Assembly: GCF_001620265.1 (NCBI RefSeq)
Contig: NZ_CP012661.1
Location: 248,001-312,000 of the forward strand
DNA: 64,000 nucleotides
Direction of reading: 5' to 3'
Source of the DNA: Frigidibacter mobilis
Lineage (GTDB): Bacteria; Pseudomonadota; Alphaproteobacteria; Rhodobacterales; Rhodobacteraceae
Positions 27,655 to 39,097 of the stretch are shown in pieces; positions within the stretch are counted from its first letter, which is position 1, and each line of letters starts with the position of its first letter. Made by a program: the position numbers and the translations under genes. The notes under the pieces are model-generated. The model made no database searches, had not been told where the DNA came from, and worked only from the letters and a program-made list of their open reading frames with translations.

Positions 27655-27778
27655 AGTTTGTGCCGCTGCTGAAAATTGTTTCCAAAGAACGCATTCACAC
27701 CTGGGTCGAGAAAGGCCCCGTCAACCCAAGCCGGGCAGGATAGGCGGTGGTGGAATGGCCTGCGTTCAGGGGTGAACA

Positions 27779-30700
27779 GTGGCACAAATGGTGTATGGGG
27801 GCGCCGCCGGTGGCGGTGCGGCGAGCTATCTTTCCGGGGTGCAGGGCCTTGAGGTCGTGACCACGTCGCAAGGCACGTTCCTTGTGGCGACCAGCGGCGC
27901 AGGCGGAGGTGTCACGACGTTCTCGCTGGCATCCGGTCGGGCACCGGTGCTGGTGGACCAGCGGGGGCTTGCCAGTTCGGGCGCGACGGTGCCCGTCGCC
28001 GAGATCGGCGTGGTACAGTCGGCAGGGCAGGTGCTGCTGCTGTCGCCCGATGGCAGCGGTCTGGGCAGGTTCAACCTGTCGGGGACCGGGATGCTGGATC
28101 CGGGCGCCGGCGTCGCCGGGCCGGGCAGCGCCTCGGCCTTCGTCTCGGTCAGCATCGGCGGCGCAAGCTATGTCTACGCGGCCGAGGGGGCGGGAGGCGG
28201 CATCCGCGGCTATGCGGTCGGCCCGAACCTTGCGCTGAGCTCTGCCGGCGGAGCCCCGGCCTCGGCCGGCTATGGTGGCGGGTTCTCCGCGATGGCAACG
28301 GCAACGGTGGCCGGCAGCGCCTATGTGCTGGCCGCCTCGGCCAGTGGCCACGGCATCGCCAGCTACCGCGTTGATCCGGCCAGCGGGGCGCTGACGCGCA
28401 CGGGCGGGATCGGCGCGGTCGAGGGGCTGGGGGTCAACGCCCCCACTGCGATCGAGACGGTGACGGTGGGCGGCGCGACCTATGCGATTCTTGCCGCGGC
28501 GGGGTCCTCGTCGATCAGCGTGGTTGCACTGGGTGCCGATGGCACGCTGACGGCAACCGATCATGTGCTGGATACGCTGGGCACCCGCTTTGACGGTGTC
28601 ACCGCGCTGGAAGCCCTCACCGTTGGGAACAGGGCCTTCGTGATCGCGGGCGGCGCCGATGACGGGCTGACGCTGTTCACGCTGCTGCCGGACGGCAAGC
28701 TGGTCTGGCTGCAGACCATCAGCGATAGCACCGCCGCCACGCTCGACAATGTGGCGGCGATCACGGCGGTGCAGATCGGGACCGAGATCCAGATTTTCGT
28801 CTCCTCGCAATCCGAGCCGGGGATCAGCCAGTTCGTGCTGCCGGTAAGCGCGCTGGGGCAGGTGCTGACCGCGCCGGGGGCAGGCGGGACGCTGGCCGGC
28901 GGCGGCGGCGAGGATCTGCTGATGGGCGGCGCCGGCGCAGATACGCTGTCGGGCGGCGCGGGGGCCGACATTCTGGTCGACGGGGCGGGCAGCGACCGGA
29001 TGACCGGCGGCGGGGGGGCAGATATCTTCGTGCTGTCCGCCGATGGCGTGCTGGACACGATCACCGATTTTCAGGCGGGGGTGGACCGGCTCGACCTGTC
29101 TGCCTGGTCGATGCTGTATGACCCGAGGCAACTGACCTTCCAGTCCACCAGCTCCGGCGCGCAGATCAGCTACCGGAACGAGGTGCTGGAGATCCAGTCT
29201 TCCAATGGCCGGTCTCTGACGCTGGCACAGGTGTTTCCCGCGGGCCTTGGCGGGCCCGACCGGCCGCCGCTGGTGCTGAGCACCCCGGACAATGTAGCGA
29301 CCCCGGGGCCGGACTATCTGGTGGGCACCGAGTGGGATGACGAGATTTTCGGCCTGGCCGGGGCCGATGTCATTCTGGGCCGCGCCGGCAATGACCTTCT
29401 TGATGGCGGCGACGGTGACGACTGGATCGAGGGCGGCGAGGGCAATGACATGCTCTATGGCGGGCCGGGCAATGACACGATCCGCGCGGGCCCCGGGAAT
29501 GACCGGGTCTGGGGCGGGCCGGGGCGCGATACGGTGATGCTGGGCGAGGGCGACGACATCTTCGACGACAGCGCGCAGACCGCGACCGGGCCTGGCGATA
29601 CCGTCTGGGGCTGGACCGGGAATGACATCATCCGCGGCGGCGCGGGGGATGACGTGTTCTATGGCGAGGATGGCGAGGACATCCTCGAGGGCGGCGCCGG
29701 CAATGACATGCTCTATGGCGGCAATGGCTATGACACGATCCGCGGCGGGGATGGCGACGACCAGGTCTGGGGCGGCAACGGGCGCGACCTGATCTACCTC
29801 GGCAATGGCGACGACATCTTCCACGACAATGACCAGGGCGGCGAGAAGGGCGGGGATACCGTCTATGCCGGGCCGGGCAATGACCGGCTTTATGGCCGGG
29901 GCGGCGACGATGTGCTGCATGGCGAGGAGGGTGACGACTGGATCGAGGGCGGCGAGGGCAATGACATGCTCTATGGCGGGCCGGGCAATGACACGATCCG
30001 CGCGGGCCCCGGGAATGACCGGGTCTGGGGCGGGCCGGGGCGCGATACGGTGATGCTGGGCGAGGGCGACGACATCTTCGACGACAGCGCGCAGACCGCG
30101 ACCGGGCCTGGCGATACCGTCTGGGGCTGGACCGGGAATGACATCATCCGCGGCGGCGCGGGGATGACGTGTTCTATGGCGAGGATGGCGAGGACATCCT
30201 CGAGGGCGGCGCCGGCAATGACATGCTCTATGGCGGCAATGGCTATGACACGATCCGCGGCGGGGATGGCGACGACCAGGTCTGGGGCGGCAACGGGCGC
30301 GACCTGATCTACCTCGGCAATGGCGACGACATCTTCCACGACAATGACCAGGGCGGCGAGAAGGGCGGGGATACCGTCTATGCCGGGCCGGGCAATGACC
30401 GGCTTTATGGCCGGGGCGGCGACGATGTGCTGCATGGCGAGGAGGGTGACGACTGGATCGAGGGCGGCGAGGGCAATGACATGCTCTATGGCGGGCCGGG
30501 CAATGACACGATCCGCGCGGGCCCCGGGAATGACCGGGTCTGGGGCGGGCCGGGGCGCGATACGGTGATGCTGGGCGAGGGCGACGACATCTTCGACGAC
30601 AGCGCGCAGACCGCGACCGGGCCTGGCGATACCGTCTGGGGCTGGACCGGGAATGACATCATCCGCGGCGGTGCGGGGGATGACGTGTTCTATGGCGAGG

Positions 30701-31035
30701 ATGGGAATGACCGGCTGGAGGGCGGCGCGGGCAACGATTCGCTGTTTGGCGGCGCGGGAAATGACTGGATCATCGGGGGGCCCGGCAATGACTTTCTGGT
30801 CGGTGGCACAGGGTCCGATACCTTCGTGTTCCGCCCCGGCGATGGCGCCGACAGGATCGCCGGCTTCGAGGATGGCCTCGACCTCATCCGCCTGGAAGGT
30901 ACGGGAAAGAGCTATGCGGGCCTGACCATCACCTATAGCGCCGGGAATGCACTGGTCGATTACGGCAGCGGCACGATTACCCTGGAGGGGGTCTCGTTCG
31001 ACAGTCTCGGGGTGGACGATTTCGCCTTTTCCTGA
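27779..31035 (+). CDS. Secreted beta-propeller/RTX calcium-binding protein, single-base frameshift
   Basis: About 1,085 residues after correcting one shift. Residues ~1-360 are repeated blade-like segments (strands ending in xxGTFLVATSGAGGG or similar) consistent with a seven-bladed beta-propeller. From about 385 onward come RTX nonapeptides (GGxGxDxLx), in two groups around a non-repeat linker. There is no N-terminal signal peptide and the C-terminus is the hydrophobic Asp-rich type, as in type I secretion substrates. Two 516-bp segments are duplicated almost exactly. The frame breaks near 30163, where gcggggatgacg has four G against five in the other two copies. The start is GTG at 27779 (AGGGGTGA upstream); ATG at 27788 is the alternative. 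No type I exporter gene is nearby. Confidence 0.85.
29414..30700 (+). repeat. Near-identical 516-bp tandem duplication in the RTX gene
   Basis: Copy 1 (29425-29940), copy 2 (29941-30455, one base short) and a partial copy 3 (from 30456 to about 30700). By eye the copies match base for base except for a missing G in copy 2 (about 30163) and one C-to-T in copy 3 (ggcggtgcgg). The period is 172 codons, so the array is in frame when the missing base is restored. Such identity at synonymous sites points to recent duplication or ongoing gene conversion. Confidence 0.9.
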
Positions 31036-31047
31036 TCTGTGCCGGCG

Positions 31048-31839
31048 TCAGCCCTCGCCGAGAATCGTGCGCTGGTGCCGGCGCAGCAGCACCAGCCCGA
31101 GCGCGAGGCACCCAAGCCCAAGCCCATAGACATATACATGGGACACTCCTCGCGCCTCATACCCCGCATAAAGGCCGCGGCGCATCTCGCCAACGACATG
31201 TACCACCGGGTTCAGCGCGACCCATGTCGAGTAGGGCAGCGGAATGTCCTCGGGCAGGAAGAACACGCCGGACACGATGAACAGGGGCCGGGTGACGATC
31301 TGCCAGATCCGCTCCCACAGCGACCAGATGTTGAACAGAAGGCAGTTCAGCGCGCCCACCCCCAGCCCCAGAACCGAGGCCATCGCCATCGCCGACAGGA
31401 CCCGCGGCAGGTTCAGCGTGATATCCGCACCAAGCCCCGCCACGATCCCGGCGATCACCAGCCAGAAGACCAGCGCATGGGTCAGCAGGTTCAGCACGAA
31501 CCGCGCCAGCAGCGCATCAAGGAAGGTCACGGCAGGATAGGTCAGCAGCGGGCGCGAGAAGCGTATGGCGTTTGCTACCTTGTTCGCGGTGTCCAGCGCC
31601 ATCGTGAAGGGCAGATATCCGGTCGCGTAGAACAGCGCGAAGCTGGAGCCGAGCGCGGGCGCCCTGAATGCGATCGAGAAGGCGACCGACAGCAGCGCGA
31701 TCGCCGCCACGGGTTCGGCCACCGCCCAGAGATAGCCGCCGGGCGAGCGGCCGAAGGTGGTTTCCATCTCGCGCAGGATCAGCGCCGCCACGGAGCGCAC
31801 CGTCTTTCCCCGCCGGATTTTCCGGGCCGCCTTAAGCAT
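31048..31839 (-). CDS. ABC-2 type polysaccharide export permease (KpsM-like)
   Basis: Inner-membrane permease of 263 residues with about six helices. It resembles KpsM/Wzm proteins: an amphipathic N-terminus (MLKAARKIRRGKTVRSVAALI), REMETTFGRSPGGYLWAVAEP before the first helix, and the LPYSTWVALNPVVHVVGEMRR loop. It pairs with the KpsT-like ATPase at 33372. I chose the ATG at 31839; the frame is open much further upstream but without family similarity. Divergent from the chain-length gene (105-bp gap) and convergent with the RTX gene. Confidence 0.88.
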   Translation of the reverse strand: MLKAARKIRRGKTVRSVAALILREMETTFGRSPGGYLWAVAEPVAAIALLSVAFSIAFRAPALGSSFALFYATGYLPFTMALDTANKVANAIRFSRPLLTYPAVTFLDALLARFVLNLLTHALVFWLVIAGIVAGLGADITLNLPRVLSAMAMASVLGLGVGALNCLLFNIWSLWERIWQIVTRPLFIVSGVFFLPEDIPLPYSTWVALNPVVHVVGEMRRGLYAGYEARGVSHVYVYGLGLGCLALGLVLLRRHQRTILGEG

Positions 31840-31944
31840 CGGTTGACCATCCCTGCTGTATGCCGGGCCTCGCCGCCCCGCGCCGCCATCTGGCGCGAGA
31901 TTGGTTTCCGAAACGCAAACGGGCACCGGGCCCCGGGGAATGAT

Positions 31945-33369
31945 GTGACAGACGCCACGACCAACAGGCCCGCCGGCGCGGGGGATAACAGGCCGCAGGC
32001 GGCAGGGGAGGGTGCCGGGCAGAACGTCGTGCCGCTCGGCGGCCCCAAGCCTCCGGCGACGCACCCGCTTGCCGCAGACCGGCCGGCCTCGGGGCAGGTG
32101 CCGCGCCCCGGCCCGCCGCGCGGCGGGCCGGCGGTGGGCCACCGCGGCAAGCTGCCCGTGGCGCAAGGGACGAAAAACCTGCCCCAACCTGTCCCGCAGA
32201 TGCTGCCCGCACCGCGTTCCCCCGCACCGCGTTCCCCCGCGCCGCCGCCTGCCGCTGCGCCGGGCTCAGCCCGGCTGCAGCCGCGCCACCGCGGCGCACT
32301 GGCGGCCTTCGCGCTGCTGGTGCTGCTGCCCTTCGCGGCGCTGGTCTGGTATCTGTGGGCGGTGGCCGAGGATCAGTATGCCTCTGTCACCTCCTTCTCG
32401 GTCCGGCGGGAGGATCAGGCCTCGCCGATGGAGATGCTGGGCGGCTTTGCCGGCCTGTCCACCGGCAGCTCCTCGGATACCGACATCCTCTATGCGTTCA
32501 TCCGCAGCCAGGACATGGTCGCGCGCATCGACGCGCGGCTGGACCTGCGCGCCATGTATGGCCGGCCGGGACTGGACCCGATCTTCACCCTGCCCGCCGG
32601 GGCCACGGTGGAGGATCTGCGGGACCATTGGCAGCGGATGGTGCGGGTCTCCTACGATCAGGGCGACGGCATCATCGAGCTGACCGCGCTGGCCTTCACG
32701 CCGCAGGGCGCGCAGCAGCTGGCCACCGCGATCCTCGATGAAAGCACGGCAATGATAAACGATCTGTCCGCCGCCGCCCGCGCCGATGCCACCCGCCATG
32801 CACAGGATGAGCTGGACCGGGCGATGGCGCGGCTGCAGGCGGCGCGCGGCGCGCTGACCGGCTTTCGCAGCACCCACCGGATCGTCGATCCCGGGGCGGA
32901 CCTGCAAAGCCAGATGGGGGTCATCAACACGTTGAACACCCAGTTGGCAGAGGCGCTGATCGAGCTGGACATGCTGCTGCAGGCGACGGATGCGGCGGAC
33001 CCGCGGGTGCGTCTGCGCCGGGACAGGATCGGGGTGATCGAGGCGCGGATCGCGGCAGAGCGCGGGAAGCTCGGTGCCGGCAGTGGCGGGAGCGAGGCCT
33101 ATGCCACGGTGATCGGCGAGTTCGAGCGGCTGACGGTGGAGCGGGAATTTGCCGAGCAGAGCTATCTGTCGGCGCTTGCGGCCCATGACGTGGCCCGGGC
33201 CGAAGCGCAGCGCCAGAACCGCTATCTGGCCGCGCATGTCCGCCCGACGCTGGCCGAGACCGCGGAATATCCGCAGCGGTTGCGGATTGCGGCGATGGCG
33301 GGACTGTTCCTGCTGCTGGGCTGGTCGGTGCTGACGCTGATCGCCTGGTCGATCCGGGATCGGCGCTAG
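31945..33369 (+). CDS. Capsule export inner-membrane/chain-length protein (KpsE/Wzz-like)
   Basis: A 474-residue protein with a long Pro/Ala-rich cytoplasmic N-terminus (~1-115), a transmembrane helix at about 118-138 (LAAFALLVLLPFAALVWYLW), a large periplasmic region with predicted coiled coil (AAARADATRHAQDELDRAM onward), and a C-terminal helix before a basic tail. DQYASVTSFSVRRED is the usual first periplasmic strand of KpsE/BexC/RkpR proteins, and ETAEYPQRLRI precedes the last helix. These bridge the ABC-2 exporter to the outer-membrane channel. Start is GTG at 31945, in a CCGGGGAAT context; uncertain because of the low-complexity leader. It ends 2 nt before the ATPase gene. Confidence 0.83.
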   Translation: MTDATTNRPAGAGDNRPQAAGEGAGQNVVPLGGPKPPATHPLAADRPASGQVPRPGPPRGGPAVGHRGKLPVAQGTKNLPQPVPQMLPAPRSPAPRSPAPPPAAAPGSARLQPRHRGALAAFALLVLLPFAALVWYLWAVAEDQYASVTSFSVRREDQASPMEMLGGFAGLSTGSSSDTDILYAFIRSQDMVARIDARLDLRAMYGRPGLDPIFTLPAGATVEDLRDHWQRMVRVSYDQGDGIIELTALAFTPQGAQQLATAILDESTAMINDLSAAARADATRHAQDELDRAMARLQAARGALTGFRSTHRIVDPGADLQSQMGVINTLNTQLAEALIELDMLLQATDAADPRVRLRRDRIGVIEARIAAERGKLGAGSGGSEAYATVIGEFERLTVEREFAEQSYLSALAAHDVARAEAQRQNRYLAAHVRPTLAETAEYPQRLRIAAMAGLFLLLGWSVLTLIAWSIRDRR

Positions 33370-33371
33370 CC

Positions 33372-34052
33372 ATGATCCGGCTGCAGGACCTGTCCAAGAC
33401 ATACCGGCTGAACGGCGCCCGAAAGCTGGTTGCCGACCGGCTGACGGCAGAGTTTCCGACCGGCCGCTCGGTCGCGCTGCTGGGGCGCAACGGGGCCGGC
33501 AAGTCGAGCCTGCTGCGGATGATCGCCGGCACGATGGATCCGGACGCGGGCGAGGTGCTGACCGATGGCACCATCTCCTGGCCGGTGGGCTTTGCCGGAT
33601 CGTTCCACCCCGACCTGACCGGGGCGCAGAACGTGCGCTTCATTGCGCGGATCTACGGGGTCGATACCGGCGAGCTGTGCGACTTCGTCGAGGAGTTCGC
33701 AGGGCTCGGTGCCCATTTTCGCCTGCCGTTCCGTACCTATTCCTCGGGTATGCGCTCGCGCCTGGCCTTTGGCGCCTCGATGGGGATCCGCTTCGATACC
33801 TATCTGGTCGACGAAGTCACCTCGGTCGGCGATGCCGCGTTCAAGACCCGCAGCGAGACGCTGCTGATCGAGCGCCTGCGCCAGTCCTCGGCAATCGTGG
33901 TATCGCATTTCATGGGGATGATCCGGCGGATCTGCGATGCGGGCGCGGTGCTGGAGAACGGCCAGCTGACCTATTACGACGACGTCGAAGAGGCGATCCG
34001 GCATCACGAACGCAACATGCACGAGACCGTGGCGATGGAGCGGTGGGCATGA
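33372..34052 (+). CDS. ABC-2 type polysaccharide export ATPase (KpsT-like)
   Basis: A 226-residue ATPase of the capsule/O-antigen export group. Walker A is GRNGAGKSS (38-46). The signature loop is the KpsT-type YSSGMRSRLAFGASM, and Walker B YLVDEVTSVGDAAF has the usual D-E. Length matches KpsT, without the C-terminal carbohydrate-binding domain of Wzt, so recognition of a specific chain end is less likely. It is 2 nt after the KpsE-like gene and overlaps the next gene by 4 nt. Confidence 0.93.
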   Translation: MIRLQDLSKTYRLNGARKLVADRLTAEFPTGRSVALLGRNGAGKSSLLRMIAGTMDPDAGEVLTDGTISWPVGFAGSFHPDLTGAQNVRFIARIYGVDTGELCDFVEEFAGLGAHFRLPFRTYSSGMRSRLAFGASMGIRFDTYLVDEVTSVGDAAFKTRSETLLIERLRQSSAIVVSHFMGMIRRICDAGAVLENGQLTYYDDVEEAIRHHERNMHETVAMERWA

Positions 34053-34882
34053 GCGCCGCGCCGGGGCTGGCAATTCTGGGCGCGGGCGGCCGGGTTGGCA
34101 GCCTGCTGCGCGGGTCGGGCGCGGTGCGGGGTGCAAGCTGGTTTTCGCGCCGCGGCGGCGGCGGGGCGCAGGCCTGGGATCTGCTCGCCGATACCAGGCC
34201 ACCGCAGGGGTTGCGGGGGGCCGGGGTTATGATCTGCCTTGTAGGTGCTGCGCCGGGGGCAGAGCTTTCGGAGGATTGCCGCCTTGCGCTGGCCGCCGTC
34301 CGGGCCGCCGCCGCCGCCGGGATTGGCCATGTGCTGATCGCTTCCAGCATTGCCGTCTATGGTGCACGGGGGGCGCCCTGGCGTGAGGATGCGGCGCTGC
34401 GCCCGCGCAATGCCTATGGGCGGGCGAAGGTTCACATGGAGGCGGCATTGCTGGACCATGCCGCCCGTGGCGGGCCGCAGATCTGCCTGCTGCGCCTTGG
34501 CAATGTGGTGGGGGCCGATGCGATCTCGGCAGCGATCGCCGGGGGGCAGACGATCACGCTCGACCGCTGCCGCGACGGGGGCAGCCCGCTGCGCTCGGTG
34601 ATCGGTCCGGTCACGCTGGCGCGGGTGTTGCTGGCCCTGGCGACGCGGGCAGGGTCCGGTGCCGGCTTGCCGCCGGTGCTCAACCTGGCGCAGCCCGGCC
34701 CGGTGGAGATGGCGGCCCTGTGCGCGGCGGCGGGGCGCGATTTCGTCTGGCGGGTGGGGGCGCCGCCGCCGTTGCCCCTGGCCGCACTGGACACGGGCGC
34801 GTTGCAGATGCTGGTGCCGGTTCCCGCAGCGGACCCCGCCGCCCTGATGGCCGAATGGCGCGCTGCGGGAGGGCCCGTATGA
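34049..34882 (+). CDS. NAD-dependent epimerase/dehydratase family protein
   Basis: A 277-residue extended SDR protein. The nucleotide loop is GAGGRVGSL near residue 12; ASSIAVYGARG is the active-site strand and NAYGRAKVHME gives Tyr-x-x-x-Lys. It probably modifies a nucleotide sugar or lipid-linked sugar for the polysaccharide. Start ATG at 34049 overlaps the KpsT-like stop (ATGA), and its end overlaps the sugar transferase by 4 nt. Substrate unknown. Confidence 0.8.
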   Translation: MSAAPGLAILGAGGRVGSLLRGSGAVRGASWFSRRGGGGAQAWDLLADTRPPQGLRGAGVMICLVGAAPGAELSEDCRLALAAVRAAAAAGIGHVLIASSIAVYGARGAPWREDAALRPRNAYGRAKVHMEAALLDHAARGGPQICLLRLGNVVGADAISAAIAGGQTITLDRCRDGGSPLRSVIGPVTLARVLLALATRAGSGAGLPPVLNLAQPGPVEMAALCAAAGRDFVWRVGAPPPLPLAALDTGALQMLVPVPAADPAALMAEWRAAGGPV

Positions 34883-35514
34883 CGCCGGCCCGCCGCGCCT
34901 TCGACATCTGCCTGGCGGCGCTGCTGGCGGTGGTGCTGGCGCCGCTGATCCTGGCCTTGGCCCTGCTGGCGCTGGCGCTGCAGGGCCGGCCGGTGCTGCA
35001 CCTGTCAGAGCGGATGCGGGCCCCCGGGCATTCCTTCCTGCTGGTCAAGTTCCGCACGATGACACCGGATCCGGCGGATCGGGGCGTGTCGGGTGGCGAC
35101 AAGGCGGCAAGGATCACCACTCTGGGTGCGGCGCTGCGGCGCAGTCGGCTGGATGAGCTGCCGCAGCTGTGGAACATCCTGCGCGGAGACATGGGCTTTG
35201 TCGGCCCGCGGCCGCCCCTGCGCCGCTATGTCGAGGATTTTCCAGATCTTTACGCGCGGGTCCTGCGGGATCGTCCCGGGGTCACCGGCCTGGCCACGCT
35301 GGTCTTCCACCGGCATGAGGAGCGGATTCTGGCCGCCTGCCGCACCGCCGCCGAGACCGAGGCCGCCTATATCCGCCGCTGCGTGGCGCGCAAGGCACGG
35401 ATCGACCTGATCCATCAGGCCCACCGCGGCCCCTGTGCCGACCTGGCGATTCTGGCGCGCACGCTGGTGGCTGTCATCGGACGGTTTCGGAAACGGCCGC
35501 GCGGGCGGGAATAG
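34879..35514 (+). CDS. Initiating sugar-1-phosphate transferase (ExoY/WcaJ type, short form)
   Basis: Transfers a sugar-1-phosphate from a nucleotide sugar to undecaprenyl phosphate, starting the polysaccharide unit on the inner membrane. The 211-residue protein has the short-form layout: a membrane segment (FDICLAALLAVVLAPLILAL), then the catalytic domain with LVKFRTMTPD, SRLDELPQLWNILRGDMGFVGPRPP and RPGVTGLA, all diagnostic of the bacterial sugar transferase family. The extra residues after VFHRHEE are longer than in some homologues. Sits in a 4-nt overlap with the upstream SDR gene. Confidence 0.92.
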   Translation: MTPARRAFDICLAALLAVVLAPLILALALLALALQGRPVLHLSERMRAPGHSFLLVKFRTMTPDPADRGVSGGDKAARITTLGAALRRSRLDELPQLWNILRGDMGFVGPRPPLRRYVEDFPDLYARVLRDRPGVTGLATLVFHRHEERILAACRTAAETEAAYIRRCVARKARIDLIHQAHRGPCADLAILARTLVAVIGRFRKRPRGRE

Positions 35515-35591
35515 GCGCCCGCGGCCCCCCGGCGCGAGGCCCCCAAAGGTCACCGCAACGCGCCGTTAACCCCTTCATGCAAGGCTTCGTC

Positions 35592-37532
35592 ATGGTCCTG
35601 CGCTCGGTTCACTCCCAACTGCTGTCCCTTGCCAGGTCACTTGGCCGGGGGCAGAAGATTGCGATCCTGGTGTTTCTGGATGGGGCGCTTGCGCCGCTGG
35701 CACTGTGGCTGGCGCTGGTCACGCAGGAAAGCAGCCTGGTGGGGCCGGCCGCGCTGCAGGGGTTCTGGCTGTTCGCGCCCGTGCTGTCTCTGGCCGCGGC
35801 GGGGATGGCGCTGGCGCTTGGCATTCCGCGGGCCCGGCTGAAATCCTATGATGCGACGGGCCTTGCGCGCACCGCCCTGCACGGTGCGGCGCTGGCCGGC
35901 CTCGGTGCGGCACTGGCGCGAGGTACCGGATTGCCATTGTCTGCGGGCCTGTGGGGCGTGTTCGCGCTGCTGTTCGTGACGCTGGCCGCCGGGCTCCGGC
36001 TGGGGATGCTCTGGGCGCTCGAAGCGCTCTATCGCTGCGAGGCTCCGGTGACGCGGGTGCTGATCTACGGGGCCGGGACGACGGGAATGCAACTGGTCTC
36101 GGCGCTCAAGCGCCACGCCACCATTCGCCCGGTGGCCTTTGTCGATGACAATCCGGGCCTGCAGGGGCTGACGGTGGCGGGACTGCCGGTGTATCGGCCC
36201 GCGCGCCTTGCCGAGATCGTTCCTCGCCAGCGAATTTCGCGCGTCGTTCTGGCGATGCCGTCGCTGCCTCGGGCGCGGCAGGCCGGGATTGCCCGCGCGA
36301 TGCAGCCCTTGGGGGTCGAGGTGCAGGCGGTGCCCTCTTTCGCGCAGATGATCGGCACGGAACGGCCCGCGCACGATCTGCAACCTGTCGTGCCCGGGGC
36401 GTTTCTGGGCCGCGCCCCGGTTTATGACGCACTCGAAGGTCTGGCGCCGGTCTATGGCGGGCGGGCCGTGCTGGTCACCGGCGCCGGCGGCAGCATCGGG
36501 GCAGAGCTTTGCCGGCAAATCCTGTCGCTGCGCCCCGCCCGGCTGGTGCTGCTCGACCACGCGGAATATGCGCTCTACGCCATCGAGCGTGAGCTTCGGC
36601 CGCTGGCCGAGGAGGCGGGCATTATCCTGGTGGCGGTGCTTGGCTCGGCCGGGCAGGCCGGGCTGCTGCGCCGGTTGTTTGCCGTCCAGCGCATCGACAT
36701 CGTGCTGCATGCCGCGGCCTACAAGCATGTGCCCCTGGTCGAGGCCAATGCGCTGGCCGGTCTGGCCAACAATGTGCTGGCCACCGAGGTTCTGGCCCGC
36801 GCGGCACGAGCGGCCGGGGTGCAGCGCTTCGTGATGATCTCGTCCGACAAGGCGGTGCGGCCGACCAATATCATGGGGGCGTCCAAGCGCCTGGCCGAGA
36901 TCGTGATCCAGGATCTGGCCGCCCGAAGTGGAGGCGGCAAGGGGGGCGGAGGTGGCGGACCGGTGTTCTCGATGGTCCGTTTCGGCAATGTGCTCGGCAG
37001 TTCGGGCTCGGTGATTCCGCTGTTTCAGGAGCAGGTCGCCCGCGGCGGGCCCGTCACGGTGACCGGGAAAGACGTGACCCGCTTCTTCATGACCATCGAG
37101 GAGGCCGTGGCGCTGGTGCTCCGCGCCGGGGCGCTGGCCACGGGGGGCGAGGTGTTCCTGCTGGACATGGGCCAGCCAGTGCGGATCGGCGATCTGGCGC
37201 GGCAGGTGATCGAGGCGATGGGCGGCACGCCCCGCGATGCCGCAAACCCGGACGGCGAGATCGAGATCGTCGAGATCGGCCTGCGCCCCGGCGAGAAGCG
37301 GCATGAAGAGCTGCTGATCGGCGGCGATGCCAGGCCCACCGGCCACCCCAAGATCTTTGCAGCGCAGGAAGATTTTCCCTCCGAGGTGGAGGTTGCGGCG
37401 CTGCTGCGCGACCTGCGCGAGGCGATCGAGGACGAGTCGCTGCCGCGCGCCTTGCAGACCGTTTCCCGGTTGGTCGAGGGCTACGAGACAGCGGGTGGCC
37501 CACTCCCGGGCCTGCGGCTCAGCGGAACCTGA
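35592..37532 (+). CDS. Polysaccharide biosynthesis nucleotide-sugar 4,6-dehydratase/epimerase (CapD/WbpM family)
   Basis: A membrane-bound 646-residue protein (651 from ATG 35577). Four N-terminal helices (about 20-140) precede a CoA-binding-like Rossmann domain (RVLIYGAGTTGMQLV), then the SDR domain with VTGAGGSIGAELC. The active site SSDKAVRPTNIMGASKR has Met in place of the usual Tyr, as in FlaA1/WbpM 4,6-dehydratases. The likely product is a UDP-4-keto-6-deoxy sugar for a 6-deoxyamino sugar. I prefer the ATG at 35592, which has AAGG 7 nt upstream; 35577 has none. A Gly-rich insert (GGGKGGGGGG) sits after the active site. Confidence 0.9.
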   Translation: MVLRSVHSQLLSLARSLGRGQKIAILVFLDGALAPLALWLALVTQESSLVGPAALQGFWLFAPVLSLAAAGMALALGIPRARLKSYDATGLARTALHGAALAGLGAALARGTGLPLSAGLWGVFALLFVTLAAGLRLGMLWALEALYRCEAPVTRVLIYGAGTTGMQLVSALKRHATIRPVAFVDDNPGLQGLTVAGLPVYRPARLAEIVPRQRISRVVLAMPSLPRARQAGIARAMQPLGVEVQAVPSFAQMIGTERPAHDLQPVVPGAFLGRAPVYDALEGLAPVYGGRAVLVTGAGGSIGAELCRQILSLRPARLVLLDHAEYALYAIERELRPLAEEAGIILVAVLGSAGQAGLLRRLFAVQRIDIVLHAAAYKHVPLVEANALAGLANNVLATEVLARAARAAGVQRFVMISSDKAVRPTNIMGASKRLAEIVIQDLAARSGGGKGGGGGGPVFSMVRFGNVLGSSGSVIPLFQEQVARGGPVTVTGKDVTRFFMTIEEAVALVLRAGALATGGEVFLLDMGQPVRIGDLARQVIEAMGGTPRDAANPDGEIEIVEIGLRPGEKRHEELLIGGDARPTGHPKIFAAQEDFPSEVEVAALLRDLREAIEDESLPRALQTVSRLVEGYETAGGPLPGLRLSGT

Positions 37533-39090
<1,558 letters not shown>

Positions 39091-39097
39091 GGGCGCG

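Noticed and set aside
24965..27694. 909-codon minus-strand frame across smoK and mtlK
   Set aside because: Shadow of conserved plus-strand genes with exact operon spacing.
27695..29920. 741-codon open frame on the minus strand
   Set aside because: Antisense of the RTX gene. The Ala/Pro/Ile-rich translation follows the RTX repeats; no ribosome site or motif.
29414..30700. CRISPR or satellite DNA
   Set aside because: The repeats encode in-frame RTX nonapeptides and continue the upstream and downstream protein.
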